Part shown: piece after piece, positions 20,763 through 32,064 of the stretch
Layout: each line of letters opens with the position of its first letter
How positions within the stretch are numbered: the first letter of the stretch is position 1
Assembly (NCBI GenBank): GCA_030248295.1
Contig: JASANH010000735.1
Location: 434,001 to 498,000, forward strand
Direction of reading: 5' to 3'
Length of the DNA stretch: 64,000 nucleotides
Source: Mesodorylaimus sp. YZB2_4
Lineage: Eukaryota; Nematoda; Enoplea; Dorylaimida; Dorylaimidae
Notes under the pieces: generated by a model
Told to the model about the DNA's origin: nothing
What the model saw: the letters and a program-made list of their open reading frames with translations, nothing else
Database searches by the model: none
Made by a program: the position numbers and the translations under genes

Positions 20763-23700
20763 ACTGAAACACCAGATCTTTTCTGATTGCAAGGATTGAA
20801 GGGCAGTTCCTCAAAAAATTTGCGTCCTGGCAGATAAATAGGTAAATGCTAACAGAAAAATACGAACCCAAAAAACATGGGAATGCCTTCGATTTCAGGT
20901 CCATCGGTATCAAATAATTGGCTCGTTTTGAAAGCAGTCATAAAACGACACGAAAACCTAAAAAGTACTCGTCGAGCACAGTTTTTCACATTTTCTACTT
21001 CTGAATAGACCCAGTTTTTCACAGATCTCGTACGATGCGAAGTTTAAATTTCCCGCTGACTGTAAGCCGCTTATGACAGCTTCCCATGGACGAAAAGTTC
21101 CTCGCTCAAGTTCGTGCGCAATGCGTCCCGCTTTTGAAAGCTTTTAGTAGAGTAGCTAATGTCTGCTAGCAGAGGTAAAAAAGTGAGTTATGGGGTTATG
21201 ATAGGTGGAAGAATCGAATGGAAAGATCGATCTGACGATCAACTGATCGAACGTGTCAGTGATCTATCTTTTTCAAGAAGATATTTTAACACCATACTTT
21301 AAATATCGTCAACCTTAGAGAAGTAGGTGGCATCGTATAATGTATGGTGTGATCTAACTGATTACTGCATGTACAAAAGACTGAGTAACAATATCAAACG
21401 AGTCATTATATTAATTTTGAGCAAACACCCAGCATCCGAAACTGGGGGGGGGGGGGTGTAGCCCCCGTGACCCCCCTCTAGGCTAGACAAATTGTCAGTT
21501 TTGTAATGTTAAAATTTTGAAAAATGGGTCTGACCCCTTCTCTAGACAAGCCAAAAATTAGTGACCCCCTTATGGGAAAGCTAAGGAAAGCCCGACCCCC
21601 CCCCCCATCCTCGATGAGCCAAAAGTTGGTGAGCCCCACCGCAATCCTGACCCAGCCGCGACTTTTGGCGGGGCAGGGTCTGGACCAAGGGTGCAAGCAT
21701 ACAGGGTCAAGCTATAAAGTACAAGTCGCATTCTCAAAGTAAAGAAACATCAGCGAAAAGAGGCTGCTCGGTAACTTTATAGGAGTCAGCTCGCTGATAA
21801 TCAAATATTTTTAAATTTGCCGCGCCTACTGATGCTCAGGTGCAAAAACCTTATGACAGTCGGGAGGTAAACTTGGCTAGCGCAGTCAGAGATTTGAGCG
21901 AATCGCCTATCATTGAGTTTTGCTTGCGCGGAATAACCGATACTCAAGGAGCTGTAACAACATTATCACAGAGGACTGAACAGAGTGCCGGCCAGACTGT
22001 CGGACTTAAAACTAGTGCCCTGCTAGAAGACGGGGACGCTGCAACCAACGTGAGACCTTCTCTGTCGAATGAATATTGCTGCCTGCAAACCGTGTGCGCA
22101 AGCAACGGAATGCAGTACGACCACAGGGCTCAGGCTGAGCAGGGTTGGTTCAGGTTTCAAAACCTTAAAAATAGTTTGAAAACTGTGCGAAAAACCTGCG
22201 AAAATCGGGGAAAATGGGAATCTTTGAGCCAAAATCAGCGAAAACTAAAAAATTGCATTCCAGGGTTCAGTCGTGAAAATTCAAAAAATAATTTTGATTT
22301 TTGTCTAGAAAACATGTAAAAATCAGGGGAAAAAATAATCTTCCAGGGAAAACTTAAAGGTTGCATTTCGAGTTTTCAAACTGGGAAATTAGGAAATTTC
22401 AATTTCTGCCTGGGGTTTGGCAAAATCATCTTACGAACCTTATTAATGAAACAAGTTTATAACGCATTGGTAAAAAATTTGTGTTTTTGCTTCCTTGACC
22501 CCCCTTTTAAGGCCCCAAAAAATTTTAGACCCCCTGTCTGGCCAAGGGCTAGGTTTCGGATGCTGCAAACACCCAAAAAGATGAAGCAGTCTTAGCAGCT
22601 TGTTTGAAATCCAGCTGGAATACACTTAAAATCCAGTTGTAATCCGCTAGGTATCACTCGTGTACTCGCACTGATAAATCCACTTGGATTCCAAGAGGAC
22701 CCCTCATCCAACTGGAACAAAATGGATCCACTGGATTCCTGGTGGATTTTACACATCCAGCTGGATCGATCTGGACTGTGGTGGATCGAGGAATCTGGGA
22801 GAATACCAATAACTTATGGCCACTTTTTGAAAAGAAGCCTAATTAAAGCCATAAATCAGGAAAATTGTCAGTAAAACCGGCGCACAGGTTTTAAATGTGG
22901 GGCATTTTGTCTTTACAGAATTGTCATAAGCGGATTGAAGCGGGAAATTTAAGTTTTGCGACGTACGAAGTCTGCAAAATGGTTTCTGAATTTGTGCCAA
23001 CAGAATGAAAAATGTGGACAATTAAAACGAAACAAGCCAAAAAATTTTGTCAGCCTAGGACTGCAGAAAACGAGTTCCTAAATTTGAATTCCCGCGCACT
23101 GATTCTCAGGCAAGTAGTCGCTAGCGGCTAAAATGTGCGCAGAAATTGTTTTCCTACATCCAAATTATAGTCAAAAAACTCCTGGCCAGATGGTCAGGCG
23201 ATGAGAGAAAAGTCCAAAATTGTTTTAAGCTGAGAAAGTGGATGATCTTTCTGTGATCCTTATCTGAAGCTAAGAAAGAGTGGCTGCTCTTTAAAACGCG
23301 TTTAGGCGGGTTTAAGTCGTCAAGACTAAATTAGGATAAGCCGATTTGTCGATTGCCGAGTCGGAGTTGGAGCTTTCGGCAGATTGTCACAGCTTGGAAC
23401 ACTAGTTTGAAAAACATTATGCGCGATTGTAAAATGCTGCCTTGCCTTACTTCAGTATGAATGCGCGGGAAATACAAATCGTTTGCGATTTTCAATATTT
23501 TAGGGAGGGTAGGCGCTGGAATGTGGGGCTCCAGGTTTCTACGCTTTGTGGCTTGATGTCAGTCCAGGTTGATAAGGTTATTTTTAGTTAGCGGCATGCA
23601 TACTGTGCATACTCAGCTATCAGCAAAAGACTAGTTTTATTAGGCGCTAGCGGCCTTGTCGGAAGAATAGATTAGTTTATGAGCGGAATCTGCCTCAGAA

Positions 23701-23788
23701 AGTAAATTTTTAAAAGCGATTTGTGTAAATATTTGATTTGATAGCAAAACTAAACACGTAAGATTTAAAAGAGCCTAGCATGCCCCCA
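20763..23788. other. Intergenic region with repeat fragments
   Basis: No gene recognised. It contains a G-run at about 21446 and a C-run at about 21598, solitary ends of MITE family 2 (AAATTTCCCGCTGA near 21050; the CATAAGCGGATTGAAGCGGGAAATTT region near 22925), and a block at 22580-22800 rich in variants of TCCAGCTGGAT and CCACTGGATT that forms many short inverted and direct repeats. Related wording occurs at 36.93-37.15 kb. Confidence 0.45.
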
Positions 23789-25398
23789 TCACACCATCAC
23801 TTCCAGCTGGTCTCTGATCACCTGCACTCGTTTCTCTTCTTCCCTTCGATACCCAGCGTACAGCATTTTCACCGTTTCTTCCACTGCGTGCTGACCAGCG
23901 CATGATCTGATCCGATACAGAACCAACATGGTATCCGGGGTCATAATCGAATATAAAAATCGATTATCCAAAATTGATCCGTTCGATTTTGATCGATTAT
24001 CATAGCACTCTAAAGCACGTTCGATAAAGCTCTTTCTCGCTTGTGTTACGAACAAGGCCAGACACCAGGATAAAGTGCTGGCAGCTTGGCAGACCAGGGC
24101 CGATGTAAGCCACAGGGTCAAAATTAGGAACAAGCAGCCGAACAACGTGTTCAGGCCGAATATGCAACGGTAATCGTGAAGAATAGTTTTGGAACTCGGT
24201 GAGCCTGGCACGGTACAAATGAATTCAGTGGGGAACAATTCGTGCAGGACAAATGTTCCGGGGTGGCTGGTTGTTCCGGATACGACTGCTACCAGAATGG
24301 AGCCAATCGCTTCGAACAGGCTGTGATTGCGGGCCAGGGGGAAGATGGTGTGCACAAGGCGCATGTTAAAGGTTAGGATTGAGATGGAGCTAAATTTTAG
24401 GAGAAAATGAGATAATAAAGGACTGAATAGAAACCTGCGACATTTCTCTCTTTTGCTGGCCATATTTTGGAATCGAGGACTGTCATTTGACAGTTTCCTT
24501 TTCAAGATACCGTTGGCTATGGTGGAGCAGACGGTAGCACTTTCTGATGTGACTTGCTCCAGTAGGTTGCGAGGGCAGCACAGGATCCGAAATAGATTGG
24601 GTGAGAGGGCCAACAGGGCGGCCAGCATGAGCATGTATGGAACGTATGGTGCCCAGTCCAGAATATAGTCAGGCACTCGCGGGGCCATCGCTGATTTCAA
24701 TGCCGGCGGCATGGATAACTGAAAGCAGAAAGGGCTAGCAGTGTCTTGTCTTGCGTACAATGGATAAGGACTGGCTGGTGCGTGTGGCCCGACTGCAGGT
24801 TGGGCGGGGGCAGGGCGAATAGCTAGAATACTCGAGTTTGGGGAAAGTGTTTTCCTGTTAGCCGTGCGCTCACAACTGGTCAATCCTAGTTGCGGGTGGC
24901 AGGGAAAATTGGGTTATCAAAAACATGACATTCTAAGTTTTGAATGCCTGATCTTAACAGATGAATTGCACGGCTAACAGAAGACAGGGCGGCTCGAAAA
25001 GGAGTCGGATCTAGTGTCAGTGTGCGTCTCACTGTAAAGGTCACCAGTCCCCACAGGCCCCCAGAATAGGGACCATGACCCCCGCTCACCATTGGCTCCT
25101 CGCTATGCGAATAGAGTGGCCGTGACGAGCAGGCTTGTTCCGCGTAGTGCAGCGGAGGCAAAGGGACCAAACTGAACTCAGCTCCAGATGGAGCGCGACA
25201 ATAAAGCAGTCGTCCAGAATTCATTCGGTGATAAGTAAGCATGGCCGCCGAAAATAGGAGCAACGATGTGAGCACGTGTGCAATTCGATCCGAGGGGTCG
25301 TCGCTGCGAGAACACAGCCAATTCATCCAGCCTAACATGCTTCCCTGATGATACCAAAGAACGCCACCGACCGGGCGTGCACTGGATGGGACTAACAT
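23789..25398 (-). CDS. Divergent innexin (gap-junction/hemichannel protein)
   Basis: Innexins form gap junctions in protostomes and other non-deuterostome animals. Exons (minus): 25398-25090 and 24718-23789, 412 aa, the normal innexin length. The first exon has DDPSDRIAHVLTSLLLFSA followed by YCRAPSGAEF, matching the innexin pattern of a DDR segment, TM1 and GKPIQCW.PAEF. The second exon has DYILDWAPYVPYMLML (the position of the family YYQWVP motif) then TM2, a loop with LFPTEFICTVPG and YRCIFGLNTLFGCLFLIL (where typical innexins have FPTVTKC and CVLPLNIFNEKIF), and a helical C-tail with DTMLVLYRIR. The hallmark YYQWVP is replaced by LDWAPYVP, so it is a diverged member. The intron holds a family-3 MITE. 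Confidence 0.7.
24848..24985. mobile_element. MITE-like element, family 3, in the innexin intron
   Basis: 138 bp bounded by GTTTTCCTGTTAGCCGTGC and inverted GCACGGCTAACAG, entirely within the innexin intron (24719-25089), with no coding content. Confidence 0.65.
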
Positions 25399-26494
25399 GC
25401 TAGCCGCCCATTCTGATCTTCATCTCGGTACACCCTGGCTCGTCGCAACGAGATTCTGATAACGCCTAAACTCCGTTTTTATACCAGCATCAGCTCATGT
25501 TGTAGCAGAAAATGTGCTTGGCTTCCACTTGGCCCCGTCATGTAGTGCTTCACACTGCTAGCATAAGCCTTCCCCAAACAGTCAATAGGTCGGAATCTAC
25601 GCCCCGCCAATCGTATAGTTGCTGTCATGACCACGAGGAGGTTGCTATTATCCATTCTAGATCGCCCCCCCCCCGCGCTCCTGGAGTGCCACTTCCCCTT
25701 TCCCACCCGCAGAAGACTGGTACCCTAGACTATCATCCACATACACAAGCTGGCACTGGAGTATCACTACAGGCACTGTAGAGGGTGAGGCCACGAGGTG
25801 ACACCAGAGTATCTCTGACTCCTGTGGCATCCGTTGTTCGCAACTGACGATGAGGAAACTGTTCGCTTCTGAAACTTACTTTTACTCATTACTGTGTAAT
25901 GTAGCCATCTTGACAGACTTGGCCTCTACAGCTCTTCAATGCCACTTTGCCTTTACTGGAGCCAATTTCCAAACTCCTGCTGGTGTGTAAAATATAGTTT
26001 CAGACTAGGGCTTATGGAACGGACTTCTCCAAAGGAAAAGGAACGGAGCTTAGCAATGTCAAATGCAAGCCCACGACATTTACTGGTTGACTGTGAAAGA
26101 GTCAACCAGTAAATGTCGTGGGTGAGTTGACTTTACACGAGTAAGCCCAAGTCTAAAACCACCAAGAATGCTTTATTTGCCTTCCTTCTGTGACGTGTCG
26201 AAAGGCAAGGCTTCACTTTGCGGCATTGAGCCCACTATGAGACCCAAGACTAGAAGACTTTTTCTGGGTGCGTAAAATATGGTTTCAGGTAGAAGTTTGC
26301 CAGGTTGAAAATCGTGGGTATGCAGTTCTGGAAGACAAACTAACAAAACTTGTCAAAATTTCACATTTTAATTACATTCTCAAATATTTATGTCGAATGC
26401 TTTACATACAAGAGAAAAGCAAAGCAAACATAAAGCGTTCATGTACTGATCGGAGTGAGATCCACAAATGTCAGCTTGTACAGACATGTCCTCG
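25399..26494. other. Intergenic spacer with a perfect 23-bp fold-back
   Basis: Lies between the innexin start and the receptor kinase 3' end. It carries two direct copies of a family-1 MITE end (GTGTGTAAAATATAGTTTCAG near 25984 and GTGCGTAAAATATGGTTTCAG near 26269), and between them the hairpin at 26070-26122. A poly-C run sits near 25665. No supported exon. Confidence 0.5.
26070..26122. repeat. Perfect 23-bp inverted repeat with 7-nt loop
   Basis: The arm at 26070-26092 (CCCACGACATTTACTGGTTG plus ACT) is the exact reverse complement of 26100-26122, separated by GTGAAAG. RNA from either strand would form a fully paired hairpin. Perfect pairing suggests a recent fold-back event, or a small-RNA precursor under selection. 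Confidence 0.75.
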
Positions 26495-29400
26495 TCAGGG
26501 GCTGATATAGCTAACGTTATCGATGGCCATGGCAGACGCTGGTTGTTGAATAATAGTTGGAGGATTGGACTGGATTGCAGCCAGGGGCGATATCTTACAG
26601 TATTCCTGGGGAGGCAAGACGGGCAGCAGATCAATGGCGGCAGCGCCGGGGCTGAACTCGACGTAGGGACTAGAGTGCTTGTTCATTTCGTTTAATGTCC
26701 GCTTGATGTGAGCGAATGACGGACGATGGGTGGGCGAGTGAGCCCAGCACTGTAACATCAGCCGATAGACCGAGTCCGAACACGAGCTTGGCTTGTCCAG
26801 CCGACTCCCATTCTCCAAGTAACGAAGAAGGTCCTTGTCCGCCACGGTTGGGTAGGGAAAACCGCCTGAAATGGACCAGTAGTTGTGAAGTCCACCGCAC
26901 TCAGCACCCGCACATACCCAAAGTGCAGATCTCCCAGAGCACAGTTCCGTAGGCCCACACATCGCTCTTGGTACTGTAGGTGTGATCTCGCATGGCCTCG
27001 ATTGAAAGCCATCGCAATGGGATACGACCCGATGTGGTTTTCACATAGATGCCCATCCGGGACAGACCAAAATCAGATATCTTCAGGGTCTTGCCATGAC
27101 CGACTAGAATATTGCGGGCTGCTAAATCGCGATGAGTTATGTTCAGTTGTTCCAGATGGTTCTGAAAGGTCAAGGCACCTTATTCTGAGTCTCCATAGCT
27201 GAACTGCGCCAATTTTTTCCTTTCAGTTCTTTTTTGTGGCAAGCAGTGGGTTTGTTGGGGTGTTATTTAAGTTAGCCGTGCATCACACTTCCTCTGCGGA
27301 CTGCTGCTGGAAAACTTGATTTAGACTGTCGCATAACAATTAAATGCTGCTTGCACAAGCCCCAGGCTTATTTGGTGCTCTTCAAGTTAGCTGTGCAACA
27401 TACCCCCTGCTGAGACAAGCAGTCAGAGGGGGCTGCTGCTGATAAACTTGATGTAGCCTGCCAGATAAGGATGCCGCTTCACATAAATCCACGGCTAACA
27501 GGAAAACCTTCAAGAGATCGTCGATCAGTGGCAGATGGACAGGGCTAACGGAAAACCACGGCCTTTGACCAATTACCAGTTAGCTGTGCACCAAACTGCA
27601 GTCGCAGGGTAGACCTGCTGATACTTGATTTAGACTGCTGGATGAATTCTGCTTCACATGAATACACGGCTAACAGAAAGAACGGGGCCCCAAGGGCACA
27701 ACTTCTGTACAGCACGGAAACCCGCAACCTTGGCCCACTTACCATCCCGCACGCCACCTGATATGCAAAGCTTTGTAACTCGGCCGGGTCCAAACTGTAG
27801 GTCAGTTGCTGATTGAACTCGTGCACAGCACTAGGTATGGCTGCCGCGTGCACATTGTCTTCCTGATCCTCGTCAGCGAACGGGATCGGATAGTCATCTC
27901 CGCCTTCGTACACGGACACGTTGTCGCTGTTGCCCGAATAGAAGGCACTGCGTGAGGGAGAATGGCCTGAAATGGAGTCGTGCAGACGCGTGCCCTATGG
28001 CTATAGTGGACTGAGCATACTGTGGCCGAGCGTGATGGATCGTGCTAATGCCGAGTTCGATCCGATCAGTGACCTGACGGCGGCATTGATCTCGGCATGG
28101 GTCATGAGCGGGTGGGTGTTCAGTTGCATGATATAGTCACGTTCCAAACTGATGCGATATTCCTCGATTTGTTTCTCAAACTGAAAGAGAGCATATGGCG
28201 TGGCCACTCGGCAAATATCTGCTGGTCTTACCTCCTTTCGTAAAGTCCTCAGATATCGTAGCAGATCTCCGTAAGGCACGTACTCCATGACCATGCAGTG
28301 CGGGTACTGCAGGGTGCAGCATCCGTACATGGCCACGATATTGGCGTGCTGACCGACTTTTTTCATGATTGCGATCTCTTCCAAAAATTCGAATCGTTCT
28401 CGCTCATCGGCATTGGCTAAAAGGCAAAAACAGTTTGAATTTCGAAAGAGGTATAAAAAAGCATGGAAAAGCAAAAGGCCTGAGAGGGAATCGAACCCGT
28501 ACTCCTTTAGTTGCCTAGCATGGCATTGCACTAGCACCATCAGTAGCGTGTCGAGATAATAGCGAGTGGGGACGGGGGGGGCGTTTCGACTGGATGGCTG
28601 AAAGGTTTAGAGGACTAGTGCCTCAACTGTGGACCAGGCCAGTTAGCCTGCTGGATGAATGCCGCTTCGCATGAATCCACGGCTAACAGAAAGAACGGGG
28701 GCCCGAGGGCACAACTTCTGGACTGGCACGTCAGGTCAGTCAGTTTCGCCAATGTGAGCACTAATCGTAAGCTGGAAGTTTCTGTAATTCAAGCGTGCCC
28801 TCCCAAACATGGTTGAGCTATACGCTCCACTGTGCTGGCTCCACTGCAAAGACTGGGGGCGTCGCACTGGAGTCCCAGGCCCTATGCTCAACCATATGTT
28901 TTCCTTGAAAACGATCGGTCCAGGTAAAAGTCAAGCAATTACCTTTCAGCTGCTTTATAGCCACTTGATTCAATCCAGACGAATTATTTATGGCCAAAGC
29001 AGTGCCCAAATAAACCAAACCAAAAGCGCCCTGTCCAATCACACGGCCTGCAACGAATAAGTTGCCTAGGACTGTGTTCCTGAACAGTGTACAGGACTGC
29101 AGAGCACATACCCATGGATAATCTTTCATAGGAAATCTCATACTCGTCGGCCAATCCTCGAGCCCTAGCATCGATAATTTCCTTCTCTGTGTAGAGAATA
29201 TTCGTTTCCATGGATGGACTGGTCGATCTGGAAATCGAGATTGCATGCAGGATGTGTGTGTGCACTGCACCCACAGGGTCGCGTGACACACGGATCCGAT
29301 GGGCACTACTGGATACTTACGCATGGGAGAGAAGAGTCCAAGGAAATTGCACTAGTCGTTCGAAATATTGTTGTTTTTTCAACAATTTTTGTCTTCTGGC

Positions 29401-32064
29401 CGCGTAGAATTTACAAATAGCGAAAGCCGTAATGATAAGGCATAGGACAATGATGATGGGCAGGAAGGTCATGAGGAAATATTCGTCGCGAGTGTAAGCT
29501 GGCATGACAGTGCCCACCGAAATGGTTGGCGATGTGGTCACGTGGGGGTCGGCCGGGACGGAGGGCAGAGTATTGTTCAGGGTCTCGCCATGCTCGTCTT
29601 CGACCGGGTGGGAACTATGGTTCGAATGGGCTGGCACGGCCGAGGTGGAATTCGAGAAAGCGGTTACAGTAGGACTGATAGCATCTTTGACACTGGCCCG
29701 AGTTGACACATCGATCGGGTCCGTACTGGCTACAAAAAAAGAGACACGTCGGGAATGTCGATGCTAGCCAGCAGCAGCTAATTTAGTGCCTCATTTCCTA
29801 ATGCACAGGTCTGGCCACGTTTTGTGTGGCAAAGACGAGTCTTATCTCTGTTTTCCAAATGAACAATGAGAGAGGCCAGCAAGTAAGCCTCAAGTTGAGG
29901 GGGTGAACAGAAGGTGCAAGAAATCAGACAATTTCAAAGTTTTAAAGTGTCAACAATGGAGACCAAAAGTTGAAGGCTTTCGGAGAAATCACGAGGAGGC
30001 CAGTCTGCTTGCATTCCTTCTGTTTTCTGGAAGAAATGAAAACACCCGCAAAATGAACAAACTCATAACTGGTAGTCGACTATGTATTACCATAATTTCA
30101 AGCAGGTGAGATGGGGTGCAGGTTGCACTCATAGACTGGATTTGTGGTGGCGACAGCATAAAATCGCCACCAACATAATCTGTCGCAGATAAACAGTCAC
30201 TCAATCGACTGACTGTTTATCGACTGATCAACAATCGATGAGTTGATCGGTATATTATCGATCAACTCATCAACTCATCGACAGTCAATCAATCGATCGA
30301 TTGAGTGATTGTTCATCGACTGATCACCAATCGATGAGTTGATCGGTATATTATCGATTGATCAGTGATCGATCGATGCAATGATTTATTGATCATTGCT
30401 ATTCATATTAGTATCAGACGTACCTATGGGTGCATTGGTCGGCGATGTGAACACGAATTCCTTTTCAATCGGTTCGCTCTTGCACATGTGTTCGTTCATT
30501 GCGAAGATCTGCGAAGTATCATAAAAATAAGTGGCAAATTTTTGCAAAAATTTTTAAGCTTTGCATACTTGTATTTTGTACTCTGCGCCGTCCTTCACGT
30601 CGGGCAGGTCGGCCGAGTAGTCGATTTGGTCCTGAAATATGGAGCAGTGCTCGTATGCCTGGCAATAGCACTGTGGTCAGTACCTGGCTAGCTAAGACAG
30701 TCTGATTCCAGGGTCTCCACTTAAATAACTTTTTCCACGGAGCTACAGTAGGCTTTCGAAACAAGTCGGCCAACATGACTCGAAACTGGACACTTTGCGT
30801 TTTCTGTTCGCCAGGGTCATTGAAATTCTCATCGGAAATATTATATCGCCATTTGACCTTGGCCATGTCGAAATGCGTTGCGTGGTCGGTGTAAAACTCG
30901 AGTTGCACATCCGAGGGTGGTCCCAACTTCCTTTGATCTGAACATGAATCAGCAGTGATTCAGTGCAGTCATCGAGGCCAAGACGGGCCTACTTTTACAA
31001 CTACAGTATCCATCAACGCACGATGGCACTTCGAATTTCTCCACCAGAGTGTACTTCGAATCGCCGTAGGGATAAGGCTTTGAGCGTAACTCGACACGAT
31101 ATACGCATCCGTAGTCGATGGTCAGTGGTTGCAAGCCGGGCAAGTGGGCCGGGATCTCCCACGATGTGGCGTCCTGAAACCATAGGTGACCCTAAGATGG
31201 GGCCGGTTTCACAATCACCTAAGACGTTAGGACATGCCATAGCTGACTGTGGAACTGGCTCAAGATTGCAAAATGATCACAAGGCCAAAACGATCCTGAG
31301 ATGACTACAAGACTATGCAGACTAGTAAGATTACCATAGGAATATTGTGAGTGTAATAGCCAGGAAATAAGGCTTCGCATCTTTTCTCAACTGGAAGGAA
31401 ACTCAGGTAGAATCCTTCACGCAATGAATCTGAAAGAAACAAGGCTGGTCAGGGGGACAAGATGGGCAGTCTGGGCCATACCACTGTTAGCTTCCCAATA
31501 GACCGTAGCACGCAGGTATTTCACGTATCTCTCAATCTGCACATTCCAAACAACCACCATATTCTTTGGTCTGTCAGGATATTCTGAAAATGAGGGGTTT
31601 CTCACAGTGGAAATGCCTTTGTTTGGCGACCCTCACTTTTCGTCGGTGGTAATGTCGTGTCGGGGACTATGCTGGTAAGAACGACCGGGGATCGTGTTTG
31701 CGAGTAGCAGCTTCTTAGACATTCTTCGAACAGGGCCTGAAGAAGAGGTGGGTCAGGATGCGAAATCTCCCAGAGCTCGATTGGTGCTGCTACAAAACTG
31801 CGGGCCCGCAGGGGGGCAAAAGAATCAAAAGTGGAATGGCAGAGGGGCAATCCAGTCCAGCCGAGGCCAGAGTGGAGTCCCCTAGCACCTTCAGGAAGTG
31901 GACCCTGCGCCCACATTGCACACTGCCCTTACCCAAGTTCCAATGTGATCGCATTGAGCGTGGCAAGAATGTCGGAGCGGTTCCCCGGCCGTGGGGGGCT
32001 CGTCCAGAATGACACTGGGTAACAGCACAATGAAAATGAACCAGGTCGACCGGCACGAGAGCAT
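26495..32064 (-). CDS. Receptor tyrosine kinase with Fn3-like ectodomain and long kinase insert
   Basis: Single-pass receptor kinase. Sixteen exons (minus) with consistent phases, about 941 aa: 32064-31933, 31736-31637, 31583-31482, 31429-31335, 31173-30993, 30937-30684, 30631-30569, 30508-30424, 29729-29321, 29227-29112, 29047-28943, 28416-28232, 28180-28021, 27966-27743, 27161-26918, 26865-26495. The signal peptide (MLSCRSTWFIFIVLLP) is followed by a roughly 400-residue ectodomain with a small Cys segment and fibronectin-III-like stretches, a Ser/Thr-rich stalk, and the TM segment FLMTFLPIIIVLCLIITAF. The kinase has IGQGAFG, VAIK, the helix-C Glu, HRDLAARN, DFGL and SDVWAYG. An insert of about 110 residues precedes FAYQVACGM. 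The activation loop (SRMGIYVKTTSGRIPLRW) recalls Tie/Stitcher-type kinases. The tail has YCKI and SYISP tyrosine motifs. Family assignment beyond RTK is uncertain. Confidence 0.85.
27240..27700. repeat. Cluster of family-3 MITE ends in an RTK intron
   Basis: The ends GTTAGCCGTGC / GCACGGCTAACAG occur at least five times in both orientations (about 27272, 27391, 27489, 27543, 27667). The stretch CACGGCTAACAGAAAGAACG at 27665 is repeated with longer flanks at 28678 in another intron of the same gene, so pieces were copied within the gene. Confidence 0.55.
28475..28550 (-). repeat. tRNA-like SINE head in an RTK intron
   Basis: Read on the minus strand it has an A-box-like GGTGCTAGTGCAATG and a B-box-like GGGTTCGATTCCC about 45 nt apart, but I cannot fold a convincing tRNA with an acceptor stem. 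It lies inside intron 11 of the receptor kinase. Confidence 0.4.
30185..30385. repeat. ATCGAT-rich palindromic tandem block
   Basis: About 200 bp, almost entirely built from GATCGAT, TCGACTGATC and CAATCGATGAGTTGATCGGT units. A roughly 50-bp unit (TCGACTGATCA then CAATCGATGAGTTGATCGG then TATATTATCGAT) occurs twice, separated by an inverted partner. It sits in intron 8 of the receptor kinase and would form extensive cruciforms. Confidence 0.7.
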
